Shown in pieces: positions 9,601 through 16,056 of a stretch of 45,855 nucleotides of DNA (position 1 is its first letter; every line of letters begins with the position of its first letter). A model generated the notes under the pieces. It was not told the origin of the DNA and ran no database searches. It saw only the letters and a program-made list of their open reading frames with translations. The DNA comes from an uncultured Clostridia bacterium (GTDB lineage Bacteria; Bacillota; Clostridia; Christensenellales; Borkfalkiaceae): assembly GCA_947630115.1 (NCBI GenBank), contig CANRGG010000015.1:1-45855 (forward strand), given 5' to 3'. The translations under genes were made by a program, and so were the position numbers.

Positions 9601-10026
9601 GACGAGCGGGCGGAGCTCCGTCTCCCGTCCGACTTCGAGATCGACGCAGGCAAGACGGCGCGGAAAGAGCTGGATCGCGGCCTCCGCGTCAAGCACAAGG
9701 ATCTTCGCGCCGTTTTCCCACCGGTGAAGGGCGTTGAGACGGCGGAACAGCGCGTCTTTCGAGAGCGCCTTGCGGTAGGTGAGCACCTCGTCCTTGGCGG
9801 AGAGCAGGGCGACTTCTTTTCCCGAAAGCGCAAAAATCGCCTCCGCGGCACGTTTTGCGGAGAGCGCGTCCGCCGTAAAATAGACGACGGGTCTTGGAAT
9901 GAGCGAGGCAATGAGATATTTTTGAGCGTCCGAAACGCCGAATACGGCGGTCGGCAGCCCGCTTTCGAGATCCTGCCCCAGGAGCGGATATTCTCCGCCC
10001 AGATTTTCGAAGGAAAAGAAATTCAT
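6634..10026 (-). CDS. mfd: Transcription-repair coupling factor Mfd
   Basis: A 1130-residue protein, normal length for Mfd, which removes RNA polymerase stalled at DNA lesions and recruits UvrA for nucleotide excision repair. Order of parts: UvrB-homology region in the first ~330 residues, RNA-polymerase-interacting domain near 480-545, RecG-like DNA translocase at about 560-950 with Walker A GFGKT (K628) and DEEQ box (D723-Q726), TATPIPRTL motif, then the C-terminal TRCF domain. The ATG overlaps the pth stop by the ATGA arrangement, so the two are translationally coupled; pth-mfd-foldase is a familiar gene order in Bacillota. Confidence 0.97.
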   Translation of the reverse strand: MNFFSFENLGGEYPLLGQDLESGLPTAVFGVSDAQKYLIASLIPRPVVYFTADALSAKRAAEAIFALSGKEVALLSAKDEVLTYRKALSKDALFRRLNALHRWENGAKILVLDAEAAIQLFPRRLACVDLEVGRETELRPLVERLVAMGYTREYEVESKGSFALRGDILDIFPINSEHPVRIDFFGDEIEAIKPYDEVTGERLPKLETIKIVAASDAFPEAGEGEEIGKILEKELKSASSSEAYGRMKTICGELAANGYRSDFVLPLLENSCDLFSLVPEDAVLVFDECKLLRDRLDGLYREHFERFSALSEGGEVMRFSLRQYVQQEDFLSNIPSFRCLALQTFMGETFFFNPLRMRNFTSTPARRYLNSFPELFTDLRNWQKTGYRVMLWCGGEERAEKLRRELNENGVSTSPLTDTLDVFHGVAVLPQTLEKGFVLHECKLAAVGTGDLFLKAPKERKIRKRRGDLFLAPEIGDYAVHETYGVGRITGTKKIETTDGTKEYVALEYKDGDTLYVPVEQMDILSKYMGGDSPALSKIGGGEFERVKARVRASLKKMSFDLKALYAERQERKGFVFPEYREEMEEFEAAFPYEDTPDQAASCAEILSDMCSDKVMDRLLCGDVGFGKTEVALRAAYLCILAGRQAALMCPSTVLSEQHLRTATERMKDFGVRVACLNRFRTEKEQEKILSALKKGEIDLMIGTHRLLSKDVEFHDLGLLILDEEQRFGVEHKEKIKNIKRDVDCLTMTATPIPRTLHLSLSGIRDISTIQTPPSARLPVQTYVAEETDSLIRDACMREIARGGQVFLLYNRVETIHAFTKRMQDLMPEARITLAHGRMDKAAMDRSVLGFYRGEYDVLVTTTIIENGVDLPNANTLVVIDADRLGVSQLYQLRGRVGRSSRLAHAYFTFKPERVMSQNAAERLKALMQFTELGSGFKIAMRDLEIRGAGNVLGAEQHGQMDKVGYELYAKILKEELTGVKQEAVDLDVKTTAFIPESYIESNAGRMDCYKQIAEIKDADDYKRVCLSMEETYGPLPPETLNLLVIAVMKSYAAKFRVKKISVSASGGAFEFAELSALSDERLAAAMDKFRAEVRLDMTSAPVLRFAPKGDGGRTMVQMTKFLKFASTFA

Positions 10027-10586
10027 CCGTTGAACCGATTCATGACGAGATCGAATTTTTCGCCCTTGGCAAGGGCCAGCGCCGCCTCCGCCGCCCGCTT
10101 GCAGGCGCCCGAAAAGAGATCGTAATCCTCTTTCCGGACTTCGGAGAGCACATAGTCGAGGATGGGGATCCCGATCTCCGGATCCCGGATCCCGATCCGG
10201 ATCCGCGCAAATTCCGCAAAGCCGATCTCGGCGATGACCGACCGCATGCCGTTGTGGGTGCCGGCGCTCCCCGACGGACGGATCCTCAGATGTCCCTTTT
10301 CAAGATCGTAATCGTCGTATAAAACGACGAGCTCCGACGGGGCGACCTTGTATTTTGCGATCAGCTGCTTCACCGCCCTGCCCGAAGCGTTCATATAGGT
10401 GACGGGACGAGCGATCACGACCTTTTCGCCGCCGAAATATCCTTCCGCGACGCTCGCCTCGCACTCCTTTTTCTTGAATTTCACCCCCAAGAGCTCGGCG
10501 CAGTCGCCCGCCGCGACAAAGCCGAGATTGTGGAAGGTCTTTTCGTATTTTTTTTCGGGATTTCCGAGTCCCACGATCAGAAACAT
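10023..10586 (-). CDS. pth: Peptidyl-tRNA hydrolase
   Basis: A 187-residue Pth, which cleaves the ester bond of peptidyl-tRNA released from stalled ribosomes so the tRNA can be reused. Family residues are visible: GLGNPEKKYEKTFHN (N9, catalytic H19), the RPVTYMNASG segment, the YDDYDLEKG loop with the catalytic-site Asp, and GSAGTHNGMRS. The ATG is preceded by GAGAGGA. It lies downstream of prs but behind a hairpin terminator, so it may be transcribed by readthrough or from a weak local promoter not clearly seen. Its stop overlaps the mfd start. Confidence 0.96.
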   Translation of the reverse strand: MFLIVGLGNPEKKYEKTFHNLGFVAAGDCAELLGVKFKKKECEASVAEGYFGGEKVVIARPVTYMNASGRAVKQLIAKYKVAPSELVVLYDDYDLEKGHLRIRPSGSAGTHNGMRSVIAEIGFAEFARIRIGIRDPEIGIPILDYVLSEVRKEDYDLFSGACKRAAEAALALAKGEKFDLVMNRFNG

Positions 10587-10609
10587 GGCGTCCTCTCAAA
10601 ATGATTTCA

Positions 10610-10639
10610 AAATATGGAAAAGCCGCTTTCAAAGCGGCT
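10610..10639 (-). terminator. Hairpin terminator between prs and pth
   Basis: A near-perfect inverted repeat, AGCCGCTTT / AAAGCGGCT (10621-10639), directly after the prs stop and followed on the minus strand by TTTTCC and an AT-rich tract. It may attenuate rather than fully stop transcription into pth-mfd. Confidence 0.7.
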
Positions 10640-10644
10640 CTCGT

Positions 10645-11592
10645 TCAATCGTAGATCTTGCTCATCGGCTTGTCGAGATAGACGTTCTCGATCGCAGCCG
10701 CCCAGATGTCCGCCGTGGAAAGGATCTTGATCTTGGGCAGTTTCTTTTCCTCGGGCAAGAGGATGGTATCGAGCATGACGAGTTCGCTGATCGGCGATCT
10801 TTCGATCCGCTCGATCGCGGGTCCCGACAAGACCGCATGGGTGCAGCAGGCCCGGATGTCCTTGGCGCCCGCCTCTTTGAGCGCCTCCGCCCCCTGCGTG
10901 ATCGTACCGCCCGTGTCGATCATGTCGTCGACGAGCAGGCAGCTCTTGCCCTCGACGTCGCCGATGATGTTCATGACCTCCATGACGTTCGCCTTGGGAC
11001 GACGCTTGTCGATGATCGCGAGCGGGCAGCCGAGCCGCTCCGCAACTTTGCGCGAACGGGTGACCGAACCGACGTCGGGCGAAACGACGATAAAGTCGTC
11101 GCTCAGCTTGTCCGCATAATAATTATATAAGGTAGGGCCGCCCAGAAGATTGTCGACGGGAATGTTGAAAAAGCCCTGGATCTGCGCGGCGTGAAGGTCC
11201 ATCGTGAGGACCCGGTCCGCCCCCGCCGAAGTGAGCAGATCGGCGACGAGCTTTGCGGTGATCGGATCGCGCGAGCGGGCTTTGCGGTCCTGCCGCGCAT
11301 AGCCGAAATAGGGAATGACCGCGGTAACTCTCCCTGCCGAGGCGCGCTTGGCGGCGTCGATCATGATGAGAAGTTCCATCAGATTGTCGTTGACGGGCGC
11401 CGAAGTGGACTGGATGATGAAAAGATCCCGCCCGCGGACGGTCTCGGCGATGTGCACGCTCGTCTCCCCGTCGGAGAACTTGCTGACTTCCACCTCTCCG
11501 AGGGTGGTGTTGAGTTTTTTTGCGATCGCTTCCGAAAGCGGCCGGTTGGAATTGCCCGCAAAGAGCTTGATTTCGTTTCCGTGTGTGATCAT
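10645..11592 (-). CDS. prs: Ribose-phosphate pyrophosphokinase (PRPP synthetase)
   Basis: A 315-residue PRPP synthetase, making 5-phosphoribosyl-1-diphosphate from ribose 5-phosphate and ATP for purine, pyrimidine, His, Trp and NAD synthesis. Landmarks: [18 protein letters not shown], the [11 protein letters not shown] flexible-loop region, the metal-binding [11 protein letters not shown], and the PRPP-binding loop [12 protein letters not shown]. Start ATG is preceded by GAGGAAA and by a good promoter at 11622-11650. Confidence 0.97.
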   Translation of the reverse strand: MITHGNEIKLFAGNSNRPLSEAIAKKLNTTLGEVEVSKFSDGETSVHIAETVRGRDLFIIQSTSAPVNDNLMELLIMIDAAKRASAGRVTAVIPYFGYARQDRKARSRDPITAKLVADLLTSAGADRVLTMDLHAAQIQGFFNIPVDNLLGGPTLYNYYADKLSDDFIVVSPDVGSVTRSRKVAERLGCPLAIIDKRRPKANVMEVMNIIGDVEGKSCLLVDDMIDTGGTITQGAEALKEAGAKDIRACCTHAVLSGPAIERIERSPISELVMLDTILLPEEKKLPKIKILSTADIWAAAIENVYLDKPMSKIYD

Positions 11593-11621
11593 GAAATTTC
11601 CTCTATCGTTTTGGCAATTCT

Positions 11622-11650
11622 ATTTTAGTCTTTCTTGCCGAAGAAGTCAA
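11622..11650 (-). promoter_or_regulatory. Promoter of prs
   Basis: Minus strand TTGACT (11650-11645), 17-bp spacer, TAAAAT (11627-11622), with the -10 box 29 nt from the prs start codon. Confidence 0.75.
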
Positions 11651-11759
11651 ACGTTTCTTGCAAAAAAACCAAATTGTAAAAATTTCATTTTTTTCATGTA
11701 AATTCTGCTCAAAGAAGCCTCTTTCCTTCAAATTTTCACACAATTTTTATTTTTGAATG

Positions 11760-11789
11760 TGGACAGGGCTATCCTTTTTATGATATAAT
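11760..11789 (+). promoter_or_regulatory. Promoter of the M4 peptidase pair
   Basis: TGGACA (11760-11765), 18-bp spacer, TATAAT (11784-11789) ahead of the first peptidase gene; a GGGGGG ribosome-binding stretch follows before the ATG at 11816. Confidence 0.65.
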
Positions 11790-11815
11790 TTTAATAGATT
11801 TACACAGGGGGGAAT

Positions 11816-13501
11816 ATGAAGAAACTTTTTTCTATGACCGTTGCGGCGGGCGCAGTCCTTTCGGCGGCCCTCGGGATCTCGCTCCTTCGCGAGGCGCCCC
11901 TTTCCGCTTCGGCGCAGGAGCAAGGCGAAATGGTCACGGTCACGCTGACAGGGCTCGAGGACAAGAAATATGAGCTCGACGTCTACCGCGATGAAACGGG
12001 AACGTACTATCTCGCCGATTATCTTCGCAACATCGTCGTCTGCGACGGCACTTCCATCAAAGATTGGTCGCAGTTCGACGGATATCTCAGAGTCTATACG
12101 AGCCGAACGGGCGATTTTCCCGACAAGACCGCGGTGACCCTCTTTTACAACTGCGTGCAGGTGTACGACGCCTATGCAAGCGGCGAAGTGGGCGTGAAAC
12201 TCAACGGGATCAACGACAAAACGGACAATGTTTTGAACAACGCCGAGGCAAACGGCGAAGTCACGGTGTATGCGATCGCCCATCTCAACGACAGCACCTA
12301 TCGCTATAACGCCGCGTTCTCCCCGCAGTGGAACACAAACCACACCGAGATCACCCACGGCTTCATGCTCGTCGGGGACGGAAACCCCGAGGGCGTCGAC
12401 CCCGAGGGAAACGCCTACTACCATTTCTACCAGCAGGCACGGGCGATCGACACGATCGGGCACGAATACCAGCACGGGATCACGCGGTATGTCTGGAAAT
12501 TCTCCGGCAAGCCGCTGGGAGACTTCGGCGCGATCAACGAGGCGGCCTCGGACATCTTCGGCATGCTCATTGAAAACGTCGAGGAGAACAAGAACGCTTC
12601 CTCCCCCGTCCCCTTGCGCGACGAATCCTGGGACAGCGGCACCAAGGCGACCTACGACGGCAAAGCGCTCTATTCCATGCGAAACCAGACGGGATCCTAC
12701 CGTTTCAGCCTCGACGAGCGGACCATCTGCACCCACGCGGGCGAACACGACACTTTCTGTGACAACGGCTATGTCCATTATAACAGCACCATCCTCTCGA
12801 GCGCGCAGTACGAGGCCTGGAAAAAGATGCCCGAAGCGTTCACCCGCCAAAAGATCGGCGCGCTCTGGTATGAGACCATCCATCACATCACCGAGTCCTC
12901 CACGCTCGAAGATTTCGGCAGGGAAATGATGCGCGCCGCCGAGACGATCGGTCTCGAGGAGGCCGCGCGGGAAACGCTGCGCAGCGTTTTGAACGAGAAG
13001 GGCTTCGGGATCTATCGAGTCACCTTCCGGGACGCGGAAGGAACTGTTTACGGAAGCGGATACGCACAAAAGGGCGGAAGCGTCCCGCTCCCCTCCGCGG
13101 TCCCTACCCGCGAGAGCACCGCGCAATTCGATTACACCTTCAAGAGCTGGAACGGGAGCGCCGAAAACATTACGGGCGACGTCACCGTCTATGCGGAATT
13201 CGAAGAGACGCTGCGGAAATATCCCGTCGGGTTCTATGTGGACGGCGCCCTTTGGCGGACGGAACAGCTCGAATACGGCTCGACCGCGCTGCCCGACCCG
13301 CCCGACGGATACGAGGGCTGGTATCTCGACGAGGAGACGACATCCTCCGCCGACGGCGTCCCCGTCACGGGAGAAACGAAACTTTTTGCAAAGGAAAAAA
13401 GCGATTGGGGACTGATCGTTGGGCTCTCGGTCGGCGGCGCCGCCGTGCTTGCGGTGGGCGCGGTGATCATCGTGATCGTCCTCAAAAAACGACGCGCTTG
13501 A
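11816..13501 (+). CDS. Thermolysin-like (M4) zinc metallopeptidase with InlB-type repeat and membrane anchor
   Basis: A 561-residue exported peptidase. The M4 site is complete: HEYQH at 216-220 binds zinc, E242 in GAINEAASDIFG is the third ligand, and DNGYVHYNS (H321) matches the thermolysin catalytic His. A signal peptide covers about residues 1-34. No FTP or PepSY propeptide of the usual kind is seen; only about 180 residues precede HEYQH, much less than in secreted thermolysins. After the catalytic part comes one Listeria/Bacteroides (InlB-B) repeat (FDYTFKSWNG...VTVYAEFEE, about 440-462) and a stalk, then a C-terminal membrane helix with a KKRRA stop-transfer end. Likely a surface-tethered protease. 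It is followed 73 bp downstream by a paralogue with the same design. Confidence 0.9.
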   Translation: MKKLFSMTVAAGAVLSAALGISLLREAPLSASAQEQGEMVTVTLTGLEDKKYELDVYRDETGTYYLADYLRNIVVCDGTSIKDWSQFDGYLRVYTSRTGDFPDKTAVTLFYNCVQVYDAYASGEVGVKLNGINDKTDNVLNNAEANGEVTVYAIAHLNDSTYRYNAAFSPQWNTNHTEITHGFMLVGDGNPEGVDPEGNAYYHFYQQARAIDTIGHEYQHGITRYVWKFSGKPLGDFGAINEAASDIFGMLIENVEENKNASSPVPLRDESWDSGTKATYDGKALYSMRNQTGSYRFSLDERTICTHAGEHDTFCDNGYVHYNSTILSSAQYEAWKKMPEAFTRQKIGALWYETIHHITESSTLEDFGREMMRAAETIGLEEAARETLRSVLNEKGFGIYRVTFRDAEGTVYGSGYAQKGGSVPLPSAVPTRESTAQFDYTFKSWNGSAENITGDVTVYAEFEETLRKYPVGFYVDGALWRTEQLEYGSTALPDPPDGYEGWYLDEETTSSADGVPVTGETKLFAKEKSDWGLIVGLSVGGAAVLAVGAVIIVIVLKKRRA

Positions 13502-13574
13502 ACGAAAAACAATTTCTCGGGGCTATCAATCGCCCGCACTCTGACACAGAAACCAATTTCGGGGGGAAATTCAT

Positions 13575-15464
13575 ATGACGGAACGCAAAAAAAGAAACGG
13601 ACTTTTCCTGTTGCTTTCGGCAGGGACGCTTGCCTTTGCGCTCGCAGGAGCCTGCTTTGCCCGTGCCGAAGGGGTGACCGCCTCCGCGGACGAGGCCGCG
13701 CCGGAGCCGGGACGGCTCGAACTCGAGCAGACCGACGCGCTCGGCAACCGCGTCGTCGTGCCGGTGGAATTCGACGGCGAGACCTATGCCCTCAAAGATC
13801 TCGTGCGCAACATTTTCGTCTGCAATGCGGCAAGCGCCAGGAGCTATCAGGATCTCACGCGCACCGACTTCCCCGTCTACACAAGCGAAACGGGCGTTTT
13901 CGATGACGGAATGGCGATCAGTATCTATGCGAACACGATCAAGGCGTACGATTTTTACAGCGCGCAGATGGTCGGCCGCGATTTCTACGGCGTGAACGGG
14001 CTGAACGACGGCGAGAAGAATCTCAGCCAGCGCAAGGAAGAGATCCCCCTCTATATTGACGTCCATTTCAACGCGGCGGGCATGCGCTTCAACGCAGCCT
14101 ATACCCCGCTCGAAGAGCTCCATGCGGCCCTCATGGTCGTCGGCGACGGCGGCGATAGCAATTCCCAATCCGATCTGTACATGCAGGGCACGGCTTGCGA
14201 CATCATCTCGCACGAATACCAGCACGGGATCACCCAGCACACCGCCAACCTCAACACCGGCGGCGATCCCGGTGCGATCAATGAGGCGATCTCGGACATC
14301 TTCGGCGCCCTCATCGAAGGGCATGACCCGAGCGAGGAGGATTTCTGGCTCATGGGCGAGGATTGTTCGGCGCGCGGCGTCGCCATGCGCTCGGTCAAAG
14401 ACCCCAAAAATTGCGGCACGAAGGGCGCGGAGACCCTTGACGACAAGGCGGTCTGCCAGCACCGGCGGCATAACAGCGGCTGCGACGACGGTTGGGTTCA
14501 CTACAACAGCACCATCATCTCCCACTTGCAATATACGGCCTACGAACAGTACCCCGAATTTTTCACGCGTGAGCGCATTGCCCGGCTTTGGTTCGAAACG
14601 CTCTGCCGGATCAAACCCGACGTGACCTTCCGCGACTTCGCCGTGGAATTCCGCGCGGCGGCAGTCTCTCTGCAATTCGAGGAAAAGGCGATGGACGCGA
14701 TTGATTACAGTCTTTATGTCAACGGGTTCCCGAGCACAGGGAAATTCCACAAAGTTTCCTTTATGAACGAGGATGGATCTTTGCTGACCAGCGAGGTTGT
14801 CAAGCATGGAGAGAGCGCCGTCGCACCCGCAAATCCCGTGAAAGCCGCCACCGAGGAATATCGCTACATCTTCGACGGCTGGGACAGTGCGTTTGATAAG
14901 GTCACGAGCGATCTTGTCGTCAAGCCGATCTTCCGCACCGAACTCCGCTATTATTCGGTAGAATTTCTGGACGCTGCGGGACAGATCTTTAAGCAGCAGG
15001 ACAACGTCAGCTATGCCGATCTCGACACCGTGAAGAGCACGGAAGATCTTACACCGCCCGAAAAGGAGAGCACGGCGCAATTCTATTATGAATTCGACCA
15101 TTGGGACGTCTCGGTGGACGAGGACAACGGAAAGGTCACGATCACGCCGCTCTACCGGGAAAAGACGCAGGTCTACACCGTCATCTATCAATACCGCGGC
15201 GAGGAGTACTACTCGGTCACCCGCCCGTACGGGACGCTCGAGCTCGTCGAGCTGCCCGAAGGGTGCCTTGGCTGGTACATGGACAAAGATTGCACCGTCG
15301 CCGCCTCGGGCAGAATGCTCGACCGGAATATGACGATCTACGGAAAGCCTGAACATGACTTTGCGCCGATCATCATCACCGTCTTTTGCGTCGGCGCGGC
15401 GGTCCTGTTGGGCGGCGGAGCCGCGGCGATCATCATCGTGAAGAAAAAACAGAAAAAACGTTGA
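13575..15464 (+). CDS. Second thermolysin-like (M4) metallopeptidase with two InlB-type repeats and membrane anchor
   Basis: A 629-residue paralogue of the preceding gene. Zinc site HEYQH at 213-217, third ligand E237 in GAINEAISDIFG, and catalytic-region VHYNST with H309. It has a signal peptide, a short divergent N-terminal region with the same DLVRNIFVCN-like block as its neighbour (there YLRNIVVCD), then InlB-B-type repeats after the catalytic domain (YIFDGWDSA... and YYEFDHWDVS...), and a terminal hydrophobic helix ending in a Lys/Arg-rich tail. GGGGGGAAATTCAT precedes the ATG, the same unusual purine-rich site as in gene one. Probably one operon from the promoter at 11760, ended by the terminator at 15477. 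Substrate is unknown; surface protein or peptide degradation is likely. Confidence 0.9.
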   Translation: MTERKKRNGLFLLLSAGTLAFALAGACFARAEGVTASADEAAPEPGRLELEQTDALGNRVVVPVEFDGETYALKDLVRNIFVCNAASARSYQDLTRTDFPVYTSETGVFDDGMAISIYANTIKAYDFYSAQMVGRDFYGVNGLNDGEKNLSQRKEEIPLYIDVHFNAAGMRFNAAYTPLEELHAALMVVGDGGDSNSQSDLYMQGTACDIISHEYQHGITQHTANLNTGGDPGAINEAISDIFGALIEGHDPSEEDFWLMGEDCSARGVAMRSVKDPKNCGTKGAETLDDKAVCQHRRHNSGCDDGWVHYNSTIISHLQYTAYEQYPEFFTRERIARLWFETLCRIKPDVTFRDFAVEFRAAAVSLQFEEKAMDAIDYSLYVNGFPSTGKFHKVSFMNEDGSLLTSEVVKHGESAVAPANPVKAATEEYRYIFDGWDSAFDKVTSDLVVKPIFRTELRYYSVEFLDAAGQIFKQQDNVSYADLDTVKSTEDLTPPEKESTAQFYYEFDHWDVSVDEDNGKVTITPLYREKTQVYTVIYQYRGEEYYSVTRPYGTLELVELPEGCLGWYMDKDCTVAASGRMLDRNMTIYGKPEHDFAPIIITVFCVGAAVLLGGGAAAIIIVKKKQKKR

Positions 15465-15476
15465 GTGGAAACTTTT

Positions 15477-15503
15477 GGGGAGAGCGTTTGCTCTCCCCTT
15501 TTT
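15477..15503 (+). terminator. Terminator of the M4 peptidase operon
   Basis: GGGGAGAGC / GCTCTCCCC stem of 9 bp with a GTTT loop (15477-15498), followed by TTTTTC. A classic Rho-independent terminator 13 nt after the stop codon. Confidence 0.93.
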
Positions 15504-15557
15504 CTTCCGAAGAAATTATTTTTTCGAAAAAAATTTCGGAATTTCGCCAAAGAATGC

Positions 15558-15586
15558 TTGACAGCAGAATGGATTTCGTGTAAAAT
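15558..15586 (+). promoter_or_regulatory. Promoter of tRNA-Val
   Basis: TTGACA (15558-15563), 17-bp spacer, TAAAAT (15581-15586), 19 nt before the mature tRNA 5' end. Confidence 0.85.
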
Positions 15587-15605
15587 ATATCTGTTAGCCT
15601 TGGAC

Positions 15606-15682
15606 GGGGGTTTAGCTCAGTTGGCTAGAGCGCATGCTTGACGTGCATGAGGTCACAGGTTCGAGCCCTGTAGTCCCCACCA
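15606..15682 (+). tRNA. tRNA-Val (GAC)
   Basis: A 77-nt cloverleaf with encoded CCA. Acceptor stem GGGGGTT pairs with AGTCCCC (two G-U pairs), D arm GCTC/GAGC, anticodon stem CATGC/GCATG around the loop TTGACGT, so the anticodon is GAC at 15640-15642 (Val, codon GUC/GUU), and T arm ACAGG TTCGAGC CCTGT. valS lies nearby on the other strand, probably by chance. Confidence 0.96.
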
Positions 15683-15760
15683 TAAACTCTGTATGTTGTG
15701 CCGTAACGCCGATATGTGGGGTTTATTTTTTTACCTTCTAAAAGTATATTTTCAGAACCG

Positions 15761-15800
15761 GCCCGCCGAGGCTTTGCCTCGGCGGGCTCCTATTTTTATC
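15761..15800 (+). terminator. Strong terminator downstream of tRNA-Val
   Basis: A perfect 12-bp GC-rich stem, GCCCGCCGAGGC / GCCTCGGCGGGC with TTT loop (15761-15787), followed by TCCTATTTTTATCC. It is the likely end of the tRNA-Val transcript. Confidence 0.8.
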
Positions 15801-16027
15801 CTTATTTGATTTTTTGTCATTGCATTGTTGCGGCCGAAAAGGCAACGTTTAAGCGTTCGAAGGCGCAGGTGTTCGCCCGTGCCGCCGGGACCGCATGGCG
15901 CCTCATCGCAGACGCGGAGCTGCCCTAAAACTTCCTCCTCTGCGACAGCACGCTCGAAACGAGAGGATTTTTACGATCGGCGACCGGCGCGGCAAATTTT
16001 CCTGCTCGGTTTGAAAACCAGACTTTG
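15796..16027. other. Intergenic stretch without a recognisable gene
   Basis: About 230 bp between the tRNA-Val terminator and the valS terminator. It has the base composition of coding DNA and short open frames in several phases, but no frame has a ribosome site or resembles a known protein. It may be a decayed gene fragment; I see no clear feature. Confidence 0.4.
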
Positions 16028-16051
16028 AAAAAACGCCGCCTTACGGCGGCG
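16027..16051 (-). terminator. Terminator of valS
   Basis: CGCCGCC / GGCGGCG stem (16034-16051) with a 4-nt loop, followed on the minus strand by TTTTTT, directly after the valS stop. Confidence 0.9.
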
Positions 16052-16056
16052 AATCG

